Below, piece by piece: positions 41,932 through 50,688 of a stretch of DNA of 64,000 nt; the stretch's first letter is position 1, and each line of letters starts with the position of its first letter. The position numbers were made by a program, and so were the translations under genes. Location of the stretch: NCBI RefSeq assembly GCF_001543205.1, contig NZ_CP014162.1:1-64000 (forward strand), in the 5' to 3' direction. The notes under the pieces were generated by a model that did not search any database, was not told the origin of the DNA, and saw nothing but the letters and a program-made list of their open reading frames with translations. This DNA comes from Aerococcus urinaeequi (GTDB taxonomy: Bacteria > Bacillota > Bacilli > Lactobacillales > Aerococcaceae).

Positions 41932-43016
41932 CGGTCCCCCTTAACTGTCGAATTTTTACCCTTACCGAATTTATCTATTGCATATGAAATGATATAAGAT
42001 GACCCGATAAAGAAGATGATAGCAGCTGTAATAACACTCGCCAATTCATCCGGTACACCGGCACGGTTTGGCATAAATGAAGCCCCAATATTCAAGATAC
42101 CGAATAAGATTGAAGCTAGAAAAGTCCCGACTGGCGTTCCCATTCCAAGCAAGCCAACAGCAATTCCGTTAAACCCTTCAGATGGCAGAGATGTTAGTGT
42201 ATACAAGTTACCAAAAGTGCCGATACCATGGATGACGCCCGCTAAACCAGCCAAACCACCAGATAAGAAGATGGCTAAGACGATATTTTTCTCCACGTGA
42301 ATACCTGCATATTCCGCTGCATTTTTATTTAATCCAACAGCCTTTAATTCAAAGCCCATAGTTGTATGTTTCATCACAAATCCGTATAGAATAACCATGA
42401 TGATAGCAATGAAAATCCCCATATTTAAACGAGACCCACCTGTTAATGTTGAAATAAAACCTAAAGCTAAGGAAGCATTCTCGCCTACTTTATCAGTCAT
42501 ATTCCCTGACCCTAGCACCTCACGAATAAGGTAATTGGTCGTATACAAGATGATATAGTTCAACATAATCGTCACAACAACTTCATTTGTCCCTAAGTAG
42601 GCACGCAAAACACCAGCAATTGAGGCGTATAAGGCACCAGATAAGGTCCCAATAACGAGGATTGCAGGTACCATAATCATTTGTGGTAAATCTGGAAAGG
42701 CCAAGGCAAAAGCTACTGATGATAACCAGCCGGCTAACAATTGACCTGATAAACCAATATTAAAGAAGCCTGATTGGTAAGCGACATTAAAGGCTAAACC
42801 AGTTAACGTTAACACTGTTGCTTGTCTTAAGACTTCACCAATGAAGTATGGGCTAGATAGAACGGTCATGATCATGGCATCGTAGGCAGCAATTGGATTG
42901 TAGCCGAAGAATAACATGATTAAGGCGCCTAGAATAAAGCCACTTAAAATAGAAATCACTGGAATAGCCAATTTTTCAACAAGCGTATTTGTCTTAAATG
43001 ATTTCAACTGGTTCAA
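41928..43016 (-). CDS. Nucleoside-type ABC importer permease (NupP/YufP-like)
   Basis: Membrane permease of 362 residues pairing with the 40972 gene product. Conserved family elements are FNIGLSGQLLAGWLSS, the coupling loop TTMGFELKAVGLNKNAAEYAGI and LLGMGTPVGTFLASILFG. Its start lies 23 bases inside the end of the ATPase gene and its own stop overlaps the next permease. Together they form the transmembrane channel of a nucleoside importer. Confidence 0.9.
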   Translation of the reverse strand: MNQLKSFKTNTLVEKLAIPVISILSGFILGALIMLFFGYNPIAAYDAMIMTVLSSPYFIGEVLRQATVLTLTGLAFNVAYQSGFFNIGLSGQLLAGWLSSVAFALAFPDLPQMIMVPAILVIGTLSGALYASIAGVLRAYLGTNEVVVTIMLNYIILYTTNYLIREVLGSGNMTDKVGENASLALGFISTLTGGSRLNMGIFIAIIMVILYGFVMKHTTMGFELKAVGLNKNAAEYAGIHVEKNIVLAIFLSGGLAGLAGVIHGIGTFGNLYTLTSLPSEGFNGIAVGLLGMGTPVGTFLASILFGILNIGASFMPNRAGVPDELASVITAAIIFFIGSSYIISYAIDKFGKGKNSTVKGDR

Positions 43017-44589
43017 CCCCTTCCGCTATTGTATCTTGACCTACTGGATGTAGAGCGCTTTGAACGCGTGCTTCTTCTAAGCTTACACCCGCCATTAATA
43101 GACCCAATTCAGTTTCATTCGTATCGTCAGCATCGACGATGGCATTTATTTTACCGTCATGCATCACTGCAATGCGGTCAGCAACACCCATAATTTCGTC
43201 TAGTTCAAAACTCATTAACAATACACTCTTCCCTGCGTCTCTATGTTGTACTAACCTGTCGTGCACAAACTCAATCGCCCCTACATCTAACCCACGAGTC
43301 GGTTGAGCTGCGATTAATAAGTCTGGATTTCGGTCTATTTCACGCGCTATAATTACCTTCTGTTGGTTACCACCAGATAAGGCACCTGCTAGCGTTGCTT
43401 CACTTTCAGTTCTCACGTCAAATTCATCGATTAAAATTTTGGCATGGTCATTGATGAAATTGTGGTTTAAGAGCCCATTTTTTGAGAAAGGTTTTTGGTA
43501 ATAAGACTGCATAGCCATATTCTCTGCAATCGATAATTCAAGGAATAAACCATGTTTTTGCCGGTCTTCAGGGATATGTCCTAATCCAGCTTCTGTAATC
43601 TTACGTGGACGCTTGTTGGTCACATCTTTACCAGCTAAAGTCACTTTTCCTGACAGCACTTTTCTTAAACCTGAAATCGCTTGGATTAATTCAGTTTGTC
43701 CGTTACCATCGATTCCAGCAATGCCTAAAACTTCACCTGCCCGCACCTCAAAATCTACAGATTTCACTGCCTGTAAACCCCTAGATTCATTGACCACTAA
43801 ATCATTGACCTGCAAAATAATTTCGCCTGTCTCAGCTGGCTTTTTCTCAACTTTGAAATTCACATGACGTCCAACCATCATGTCCGCCAACTCTTGCTTG
43901 TTGGTGTTTACGACATCAACCGTATCAATACTTTGACCGCGACGAATTACTGTACAACGATCAGCAACTGAGGTGATTTCATCTAATTTATGGGTAATCA
44001 AAATAATGGATTTGCCTTCAAGCGTCATAGCTTTCATAATGTGCATCAATTCTTCAATTTCTTGAGGGGTCAATACAGCAGTTGGTTCATCAAAAATTAA
44101 AATATCAGCCCCACGGTAGAGCGCCTTAATGATTTCAACTCTTTGTTGTTGACCAACAGAAATATCCTGTACGTAAGCATCTGGATCTACGGCCAAATGG
44201 TATTGGCTAGATAACTCTTTGATTTTTCTATAAGCTGCTTTCTCGTCAAGGTAACCAAATTTTGTAGATTCTTTACCAAGCATAATATTTTCGGCTACTG
44301 TAAATTTATCAATCAACATGAAATGTTGGTGAACCATACCGATACCTAATTTATTGGCATGGTCAGGTGAACTGATGACTGCCGCTTGACCGTTCACCAA
44401 AATCTCGCCAGATGTTGGTGCTAGTAAACCGGACAAAATATTCATCAAGGTCGATTTTCCGGCCCCGTTTTCCCCTAGTAAGGCATGAACTTCACCTTTT
44501 TTTAAATTGAAATTGATATTATCGTTGGCTTTGTATGTACCAAATATTTTTGTAATATCACGCATTTCAATGACATTTTCATTTTGCAT
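42994..44589 (-). CDS. ABC importer twin ATPase (NupO/YufO-like)
   Basis: Energises the importer. 531 residues with two ATPase domains. First domain: Walker A GENGAGKST, signature ISVGQQQRVEI, Walker B ILIFDEPTAVLTP. Second domain: degenerate P-loop GIDGNGQTELIQ, signature LSGGNQQKVIIAREI and LLIAAQPTRGLD, in which Gln replaces the Walker B Glu; this asymmetry is normal for the RbsA/NupO class. It follows the binding-protein gene after a stem-loop. C-terminal extension of about 25 residues. Confidence 0.93.
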   Translation of the reverse strand: MQNENVIEMRDITKIFGTYKANDNINFNLKKGEVHALLGENGAGKSTLMNILSGLLAPTSGEILVNGQAAVISSPDHANKLGIGMVHQHFMLIDKFTVAENIMLGKESTKFGYLDEKAAYRKIKELSSQYHLAVDPDAYVQDISVGQQQRVEIIKALYRGADILIFDEPTAVLTPQEIEELMHIMKAMTLEGKSIILITHKLDEITSVADRCTVIRRGQSIDTVDVVNTNKQELADMMVGRHVNFKVEKKPAETGEIILQVNDLVVNESRGLQAVKSVDFEVRAGEVLGIAGIDGNGQTELIQAISGLRKVLSGKVTLAGKDVTNKRPRKITEAGLGHIPEDRQKHGLFLELSIAENMAMQSYYQKPFSKNGLLNHNFINDHAKILIDEFDVRTESEATLAGALSGGNQQKVIIAREIDRNPDLLIAAQPTRGLDVGAIEFVHDRLVQHRDAGKSVLLMSFELDEIMGVADRIAVMHDGKINAIVDADDTNETELGLLMAGVSLEEARVQSALHPVGQDTIAEGVEPVEII

Positions 44590-44633
44590 GTCTATCTTCC
44601 TCTTTTCTAACTTAGACGCCTATCCAAATTAAA

Positions 44634-44658
44634 AGCGTCAGCCAATTTGACTGACGCA
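44634..44658 (-). terminator. Intercistronic stem-loop, probable partial terminator
   Basis: On the minus strand GCGTCAG-TCAAATTGG-CTGACGC with TTTTAATTT after it, between the binding-protein gene and the ATPase gene. A leaky terminator here would give more binding protein than transporter, as is common for ABC importers. Confidence 0.65.
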
Positions 44659-44678
44659 ATGTACTTTTCTATACCCGC

Positions 44679-45740
44679 TTACTCTGCTGAATAAGAGAAT
44701 TCTGGAACGTCAATTTCACCATCAATGATTTGTTGTTTCGCATCTTCAATTGTTGCCCAAGTTTCATCATCAAGGTTCCCTCTTGTGATATCAACTGTTT
44801 CATCTGCTAAACCGTATTCTACCAACTCACCACCTGGGAATTCAGTATCCATTGTTTGCTCAGTAATGGCAACGATAGCAGAACCAGTATCTTTGATTGT
44901 AGAAGTTAAGGTAAAGTTACCACCTGCCCATTCACCTTCTTCAGTTTGGTCACGGTCAACACCGATTACCCAGATATTTGCTTCGCTATCTGCTTCAAGA
45001 CGGTTACGTGCCTCAGTGAAAACACCATTACCTGAACCACCAGCAGCAGTATAGATGACATCTGCGCCACTTGTATACATTGCATTGGCAATTTGTTGAC
45101 CTGTTGCAGCATCACCGAATGATTCAACATACTGTGCATCTACTTCAATTGATTCGTCTACATGAGCTACCCCAGCTCTAAAACCAGTTTCGAAACGGTC
45201 GATACCAGGTGTTTTCATACCACCAACAAAACCAACTTTACCTGTTTCAGACGTTGTTGCTGCTGCGATACCTGCTAGGAAGGCAGATTCTTGGTCTTTA
45301 AAAGTCATTGATACAACGTTTGGTTGGTCTACTTGTCCATCAATAAAGGCAAATTGTTGGTCTGGATTAGCAGGTGCTACTTCATTAAAAGTATCTTCTA
45401 ACATGAAGCCCATACCGAAGATGATGTCATAACCATCCGCAATCGCAGTATTGAAGTTTGGTACGAAATCAGATGAATCTGTTGATTCGTAATATTGTAC
45501 TTTATTGCCAGTTTCTTCTGACCAAGCTTGCATACCTTCCCAAGCTGATTGGTTAAATGAACGGTCATCAACCCCACCTTCATCTGTGATCATACCAATA
45601 GCGTAATCACCAGTAGCTTCGGATGTTGCTTGAGAATCTGATTCACTAGATGTATCAGTTCCAGCATTTTGCCCTTGACATGCTGCTAAAGCAAAAACAG
45701 AACCAGCTAATAAAACGATGTTTTTAAATTTTGTAGACAT
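44679..45740 (-). CDS. BMP family lipoprotein, nucleoside-binding
   Basis: Substrate-binding lipoprotein of 353 residues for the ABC importer encoded downstream. Signal peptide with lipobox LAAC (lipidated Cys21), then a Ser/Thr/Asp-rich linker. The BMP/Med domain begins at IGMITDEGGVDDRSFNQSAWEG, the family's hallmark, and continues with VGFVGGMKTPGIDRFETGF. Members (TmpC, PnrA, NupN) bind purine nucleosides. GGAGG precedes ATG 45740. Upstream DNA carries several PurR-like boxes, fitting purine control. Confidence 0.93.
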   Translation of the reverse strand: MSTKFKNIVLLAGSVFALAACQGQNAGTDTSSESDSQATSEATGDYAIGMITDEGGVDDRSFNQSAWEGMQAWSEETGNKVQYYESTDSSDFVPNFNTAIADGYDIIFGMGFMLEDTFNEVAPANPDQQFAFIDGQVDQPNVVSMTFKDQESAFLAGIAAATTSETGKVGFVGGMKTPGIDRFETGFRAGVAHVDESIEVDAQYVESFGDAATGQQIANAMYTSGADVIYTAAGGSGNGVFTEARNRLEADSEANIWVIGVDRDQTEEGEWAGGNFTLTSTIKDTGSAIVAITEQTMDTEFPGGELVEYGLADETVDITRGNLDDETWATIEDAKQQIIDGEIDVPEFSYSAE

Positions 45741-45780
45741 GTTACTCCTCCAATAAACGAATGTTATATTTTTAAAAGTT

Positions 45781-45925
45781 TTTAATGTTCGTTTCTTACA
45801 AGAATTATATTACGTTATAAATCAGAAAAAGTAAAGTTATTTTATAAAAATAGTTCGTATTTTTAATCATTTTTCTCACTTTACAATTTTAACGTATCGT
45901 TGTAATCGTTTCAAAAACGAACATT
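45781..45925. promoter_or_regulatory. Promoter region of the nucleoside importer with PurR-like CGAAC boxes
   Basis: On the minus strand a TATAAT box (45804-45809) lies 64 bases before the ATG, with no good -35. Around it are three copies of an A/T-flanked ACGAAC core: minus strand AAACGAACATTAAA (45783-45796), minus strand ATACGAACTATT (45849-45860) and plus strand AAACGAACATTTTT (45915-45928). These resemble the PurBox (AWWWCCGAACWWT) except for A in place of the first C. Two lie upstream of the -10 and one just downstream. Regulator identity is inferred. Confidence 0.5.
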
Positions 45926-45993
45926 TTTCTAATAATCTTGGAGTGACTTGTGAAAACAGTGCTATCACAATACTTTCGCTATTTTTCAGATAA

Positions 45994-46023
45994 CAAAAAA
46001 GCCGAGGCATATAGGCCCCGACC
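45994..46023 (-). terminator. Intrinsic terminator of the PTS IIA gene
   Basis: On the minus strand GTCGGGGC pairs with GCCTCGGC (two G-U pairs) around CTATAT and six T follow; 29 bases past the stop codon. Confidence 0.82.
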
Positions 46024-46051
46024 TTGATTTGAATAAATATTCGTATTTAAA

Positions 46052-46576
46052 CTAGCTGTTTGCTGTTACCGAACCTACTTCTGTACTATGTTTAACTTGG
46101 CCAGATCCAGTTAATTGTAAGTTAGAAAAGTCTTCTAAATTAGTGAATACGACAACGATTGATTTTCCTTTACCTGCAGATGCTAATTGGTCTAAATCAA
46201 CAGTGGCGATTTGGGTACCAGCACTAACTTGGTCTCCCTCAGCTACCGTGACATTAAATGGTGCACCATCTAATTCAACAGTATCAATACCCATATGAAC
46301 TAAAACTTCTACATCATCATCTGTTTTGATATAGATAGCGTGTTTAGTTGGAAAAATACTCATTACAGTACCTGCAACTGGTGCATAAACGTCACCTATT
46401 TCAGGTTCTACAGCATAACCGTCACCCATCATTTTTTGTGAAAATACAGGATCATCTACTTGATCGATAGATTTAAATTCGCCCGTTGCAGGAGCAAATA
46501 AAGTTTCTGCTACTTGAGAACTATTCGGTTGTTTTGTAGTTTCCTTCTTCTTATCTTTTTTAAAAAAATCAAACAT
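46052..46576 (-). CDS. PTS glucose-type IIA component (Crr-like), stand-alone
   Basis: Phosphocarrier of the sugar phosphotransferase system, 174 residues. The IIA(Glc) domain is complete: both active-site His residues are present, His79 (TKHAIYI) and His94 (VLVHMGIDTVEL), with GYAVEPEIGDVYAPVAGTV before them. A short Lys-rich N-terminal tail precedes the domain. It is not fused to IIB or IIC and no PTS permease is adjacent, so it may serve several IIBC permeases or have a regulatory role. Own promoter and terminator show that it is monocistronic. Confidence 0.93.
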   Translation of the reverse strand: MFDFFKKDKKKETTKQPNSSQVAETLFAPATGEFKSIDQVDDPVFSQKMMGDGYAVEPEIGDVYAPVAGTVMSIFPTKHAIYIKTDDDVEVLVHMGIDTVELDGAPFNVTVAEGDQVSAGTQIATVDLDQLASAGKGKSIVVVFTNLEDFSNLQLTGSGQVKHSTEVGSVTANS

Positions 46577-46616
46577 ATCGCTCGCTCCTTAAGTATTCAT
46601 TTTATTGACTACTTTA

Positions 46617-46646
46617 ATCATATCACATTCGTAAAAATAATGACAA
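46617..46646 (-). promoter_or_regulatory. Sigma-A promoter of the PTS IIA gene
   Basis: On the minus strand TTGTCA (46641-46646), 18-base spacer with TGA just before the -10 (extended -10), and TATGAT (46617-46622). Confidence 0.75.
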
Positions 46647-46709
46647 CCTATCCCTGAAGCGATTTCACAGATTTCAAATATAAAGACTTTTTAAAGTTAT
46701 GATGATTTT

Positions 46710-46738
46710 TTGTTTTCTTTCTTATTTTCATTTATACT
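46710..46738 (+). promoter_or_regulatory. Sigma-A promoter of uppP
   Basis: TTGTTT (46710-46715) and TATACT (46733-46738) with a 17-base spacer; the coding start is 43 bases past the -10. Confidence 0.7.
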
Positions 46739-46781
46739 GAAATGAGAAATTATTTTATTTTGAATGAAGGGAAATTGATAA

Positions 46782-47612
46782 ATGTTAGATACATTAAAGG
46801 TCATTTTATTTGGTATCGTTGAGGGGATTACCGAATGGTTACCGATTTCATCAACTGGACACATGATTCTTCTTGAAGAATTCATTACATTAAATGTACG
46901 TCGAGAATTTTGGGATATTTTCTTGGTCGTTATCCAGCTAGGTGCAATTTTAGCCGTTGTATGGATTAACTTCAACCAATTAAATCCATTCGCACCAAGC
47001 AAATCCCAAGCAGAAAAAGAGGAAACTTGGATGACTTGGTTTAAAGTAGTCGTTGGGTGTCTTCCAGCTGCTATTGCCGGTCTAATATTAGACTCATGGA
47101 TGGAAGCAAACTTAATGAATTGGTTTGTTGTTGCAGTTATGTTAATTGTCTACGGTATTTGGTTTATCTGGATTGAAAACCGCAACAAAAACCGGCAAGC
47201 AAAAATCAACTCTATGGCGGAAATGACATATATGGACGCCTTCAAAATTGGTTTGTTCCAAGTATTGTCACTAGTTCCTGGTACATCTCGTTCAGGTTCA
47301 ACCATCTTGGGAGCAACGATCGTTGGTACGTCTAGACCATTAGCAGCCAACTTCTCATTCTTTATGAGTATTCCAATTATGTTCGGTGCTTCAGCACTAA
47401 AATTGGTCAAAGCTTTCTTAGATGGTTTCGTATTCACAGGTACAGAAATCTGGCTATTACTAGTTGGTATGGTTGTAGCATTTGTCATTTCAGTCTTAAC
47501 TATTAAACTGTTCTTGAAATACATTAAAACTAATGACTTCAAGGTATTCGGTTGGTACCGTATAGTCCTTGGTATTGTGGTTATCTTGTACTTCTTACTA
47601 TTTAATTCATAA
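46782..47612 (+). CDS. uppP: Undecaprenyl-diphosphate phosphatase (BacA/UppP)
   Basis: Membrane phosphatase that recycles undecaprenyl diphosphate to the lipid carrier for peptidoglycan; also linked to bacitracin tolerance. 276 residues, about eight hydrophobic segments. Both conserved motifs are present: [17 protein letters not shown] (Glu-rich motif near the N-terminus) and [24 protein letters not shown] precedes ATG 46782. Monocistronic. Confidence 0.97.
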   Translation: MLDTLKVILFGIVEGITEWLPISSTGHMILLEEFITLNVRREFWDIFLVVIQLGAILAVVWINFNQLNPFAPSKSQAEKEETWMTWFKVVVGCLPAAIAGLILDSWMEANLMNWFVVAVMLIVYGIWFIWIENRNKNRQAKINSMAEMTYMDAFKIGLFQVLSLVPGTSRSGSTILGATIVGTSRPLAANFSFFMSIPIMFGASALKLVKAFLDGFVFTGTEIWLLLVGMVVAFVISVLTIKLFLKYIKTNDFKVFGWYRIVLGIVVILYFLLFNS

Positions 47613-47632
47613 TATTCGGATTTTTATCCAAA

Positions 47633-47665
47633 TGAAAAGGAGTGGCCTGGCCACTCCTTTTTCGT
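47633..47665. terminator. Bidirectional intrinsic terminator
   Basis: AAAAGGAGTGG-CCTGG-CCACTCCTTTTT between uppP and the converging aspartokinase gene. Confidence 0.9.
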
Positions 47666-47677
47666 ACGTATTGAATT

Positions 47678-49033
47678 TTAGTTGAAAAATTCACTGTAAA
47701 TGGCGCGAACAGCGTCATCTTCTCTTTCTTCAATTATGCCAAACATAATAGAAATCTCAGATGAACCTTGGTTGATCATTTCCAAGTTGATCCCTGCTTC
47801 TGACAAGGCCTTTGTTGCTCGGGCAGTATTACCGATATTTTCTATCATACCTTCCCCTACTAACATCACTAAGCTTAGGTTGTCGCGTTTTTCAATCGAA
47901 TCCGCTGCTGTTTCAGCTTTGATTTCAGCTACCATTTCTTCGAATTCTTTTTTCGATAAGGCATCTTCTTTAAAAATAACATCGATATCATCGATACCAG
48001 ATACGATATGTTCGAATGAAACGTCATATTTTTCAAGGACAGATAAGACGCGACGAACGAAGCCAACCTCTCTATTCATCATATATTTTTTTATGTAAAC
48101 AGAGGCAAATCCGCTTGTTGATGCAATCCCTGAAATCGCTAGTTTATTTTTTGGACGTGTTCGGGTAATCAAAGTGCCCGGTGCTTGTGGTTCATTAGTA
48201 TTTTTTACCGCTACAGGAATATCAGCGATGAATGCTGGTTGCAGAGCTTCATCATGGAAAACGGAGAATCCAGCGTAAGATAATTCACGCATTTCTGAAT
48301 ATGTCAGCTGCTCAATCGCGACAGGATTATGGACTACTCCAGGATTTGCGGCATAAATAGACGAAACGTCGGTAAAGTTTTCATACATTGAAGCTTTGAC
48401 ACCGTTTGCGACAATCGCACCAGTAATATCAGAACCCCCGCGAGAGAATGTAACTAATTTGCCGTCTTTCGTGTAACCAAAGAAACCAGGGATGACGATG
48501 ATACCATCACGTTCGCGTAATTTGTATAAATTTTGGTAAGACTCTGGTAAGACCCGCGCTTGACCAGGATTATCTGATAAGAACAAGCCTGCATCTTGAG
48601 GATTTAAGTAAGAGGCCTCATAACCTAATCCAGAAAAATAAGCGGCAATTAATTGCGCATTTGCATCTTCACCAAAGGCTTTAATCGCATCCACAAAATA
48701 AGCTGGTTGGTCTGTGATATCCGAACTAATTAATTCATTTAATTGGTTGGAAATGTCATCGATAATGGCTAGATTCATTTCTAACCCTTCAGCTGTATCT
48801 CTAAAGCGGTCTACAATTTTATTAAAAGTAGCTGATGCATTTTCACTATCGTGCAAGATTTCAGCAGCCAAGTCAATTAACAAATCGGTCACCTTGATGT
48901 CATCCTTATCCCGTTTACCAGGTGCGGAAACAATCACCACTTTACGGTCAGCGTCACCAATTACAATATCTTTCACTTTCACCAGTTGTTCAGCTGATGC
49001 AACTGATGAACCTCCAAATTTTACTACTTTCAT
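47678..49033 (-). CDS. Aspartate kinase
   Basis: Phosphorylates aspartate as the first step to lysine, threonine and methionine (and to diaminopimelate for the wall). 451 residues. Kinase domain: KFGGSSVASAEQL at the N-terminus and FSRGGSDITGAIVA; two ACT domains follow (about 300-451), the second reading EAGINLEMINQGSSEISIMFGI, a feedback-binding site. Monofunctional, with no homoserine dehydrogenase domain. Which end product inhibits it cannot be read. It follows glgA but is separated by a terminator. Confidence 0.94.
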   Translation of the reverse strand: MKVVKFGGSSVASAEQLVKVKDIVIGDADRKVVIVSAPGKRDKDDIKVTDLLIDLAAEILHDSENASATFNKIVDRFRDTAEGLEMNLAIIDDISNQLNELISSDITDQPAYFVDAIKAFGEDANAQLIAAYFSGLGYEASYLNPQDAGLFLSDNPGQARVLPESYQNLYKLRERDGIIVIPGFFGYTKDGKLVTFSRGGSDITGAIVANGVKASMYENFTDVSSIYAANPGVVHNPVAIEQLTYSEMRELSYAGFSVFHDEALQPAFIADIPVAVKNTNEPQAPGTLITRTRPKNKLAISGIASTSGFASVYIKKYMMNREVGFVRRVLSVLEKYDVSFEHIVSGIDDIDVIFKEDALSKKEFEEMVAEIKAETAADSIEKRDNLSLVMLVGEGMIENIGNTARATKALSEAGINLEMINQGSSEISIMFGIIEEREDDAVRAIYSEFFN

Positions 49034-49109
49034 CTTTTCATTTCATTCCAATCCAATTTTAATGTATTATGAGCTATCTTATCATAAAAATGAGGCTCTA
49101 TACAATAGG

Positions 49110-49141
49110 AAAAGAGGTTGAAACCTATGTGTCTCAACCTC
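49110..49141 (-). terminator. Intrinsic terminator of the glycogen operon
   Basis: On the minus strand GAGGTTGA pairs with TCAACCTC across a 12-base loop, followed by TTTTCC; about 77 bases past the glgA stop. Confidence 0.75.
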
Positions 49142-49217
49142 AGTAATCATCCTATGTAATGAAAAATATTCAATTTGCCAAAATAATTGGCTAGCAAGCT
49201 TAAATCATTTTGCGAAA

Positions 49218-50654
49218 TTATAACAAGTCTTCATATAAACGGATATACTCCTTAGCCGGTTCAGTCCAGCTAAAGTCTGTCGCCATAGCTTGGTGAATCA
49301 ATTGGTACCATACATCCGGTTGGTTTTCGTAAATATCCAAGGCATATTGGATAATATGAGCGAAAACATCCCCAGTAAAGATGTTAAATGAGAAGCCGTT
49401 ACCTTCACCAGTATATTGATTGTATGGTTGAACGGTATCTGATAAGCCACCAGTTTCGTGGACAATTGGTAAAGTACCGTAACGCATGGCAATCATTTGT
49501 GATAAGCCACACGGTTCAAATGCACTAGGCATCAAGAACATATCAGAACCTGCATAAATTTGTTGGGCTAATTCGACATCAAAATCTATATAGGCGCAGA
49601 ATTCCCCAGGATACTTCCATTCGAAATAACGGAATGAGTTCTCAAACGCTTCATCACCGGTACCCAACACAACAATTTGAATATTGAAATTTGTGAGTAG
49701 ATATTCAGCTTTTTCTTGTAACAACTGCATTCCCTTTTGATCAGTCAATCTGGTAACTACCCCAAGTAAAGCAACATCCGGGTCTACACTTAGGCCAACT
49801 CGTTCCTGTAAGGCACGTTTATTGGCTGCTTTACCCGTCTGAACTGTTGATGCATCATAATTTTCAACTAAATTAGGATCCGTCTCTGGATTGTTTTGTT
49901 CATAATCTATCCCATTAATAATGCCTGATAACTTCCAAGCATTATAACGTAATTCACTGTCTAGTTTTTCACCAAATTCAGGTGTTTGAATTTCGCGTGC
50001 ATAATTCGGACTAACTGTTGTTACCTTGTCAGAGAAATTAATACCGCCCTTAAGATAGTTTACTTGGCCTTCCTTTTTAACCCCATTTTCATGGTATAAA
50101 GCATAGGTGGTGTTAAAAATATCTTTTAAGACAGATTCATTTTGCCAACCTTGGAAACGAATGTTATGGATAGTTAATACCTTGCGGATATTTCGGTAGC
50201 TATCTACCCAATGGTATCGATCCACTAATAAGGCAGGAATCATGGCTGTTTGCCAGTCATTTACATGAATGATGTCTGGTATAAAATCCACTTTTTCCAT
50301 CATTTCAATCACTGCGATATCAAAAAATCCAAACCGTTCTCCATCGTCATTTTGGCCGTACAATTGGTCTCGGTCAAAATACGCTAAATTATCAATAAAG
50401 TAATACTGAACGCCACCAAGTGTTAGCGTTTTTACCCCAACATAGGCTGATTTATAACCTAATTCAACTCTAAAATGGGTGATTTCAGTCAGTTGCTCCT
50501 TGAATCTTTCAGGCATTTGTGTGTAATACGGCAATACCACTCTGATATCAACACCTTGTTTGCGCAATTCTTTTGGCAAGGCATAGGCAACATCACCAAG
50601 CCCACCCGTTTTGAAGAACGGCGCACCCTCAGCGGCGACAAATAAAACTTTCAT
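49218..50654 (-). CDS. glgA: Glycogen synthase
   Basis: Extends the alpha-1,4-glucan from ADP-glucose (GT5 family). 478 residues. ADP-glucose-binding KTGGLGDVAYALPKEL (16-31), the GT-B core with HVNDWQTAMIPAL and the C-terminal catalytic region MPSAFEPCGLSQMIAMRYG with RYGTLPIVHETGGL. Last gene of the glycogen operon; glgP (phosphorylase) and a debranching gene, which often follow, are not here. Confidence 0.96.
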   Translation of the reverse strand: MKVLFVAAEGAPFFKTGGLGDVAYALPKELRKQGVDIRVVLPYYTQMPERFKEQLTEITHFRVELGYKSAYVGVKTLTLGGVQYYFIDNLAYFDRDQLYGQNDDGERFGFFDIAVIEMMEKVDFIPDIIHVNDWQTAMIPALLVDRYHWVDSYRNIRKVLTIHNIRFQGWQNESVLKDIFNTTYALYHENGVKKEGQVNYLKGGINFSDKVTTVSPNYAREIQTPEFGEKLDSELRYNAWKLSGIINGIDYEQNNPETDPNLVENYDASTVQTGKAANKRALQERVGLSVDPDVALLGVVTRLTDQKGMQLLQEKAEYLLTNFNIQIVVLGTGDEAFENSFRYFEWKYPGEFCAYIDFDVELAQQIYAGSDMFLMPSAFEPCGLSQMIAMRYGTLPIVHETGGLSDTVQPYNQYTGEGNGFSFNIFTGDVFAHIIQYALDIYENQPDVWYQLIHQAMATDFSWTEPAKEYIRLYEDLL

Positions 50655-50688
50655 ATGATCACCCTTCTCTCGTCTTTTTATCTATTAC

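Noticed and set aside
45950-46027. Small plus-strand frame (25 residues) with a GGAG-like site between the nucleoside importer and PTS IIA genes
   Set aside because: It runs through the terminator hairpin of the PTS IIA gene, starts at GTG and has no visible family; more likely chance.
46657-46669. Symmetrical TGAAGCGATTTCA upstream of the PTS IIA promoter, cre-like
   Set aside because: One base shorter than a cre site (13 instead of 14) and 10 bases upstream of the -35; spacing of the half-sites is wrong.
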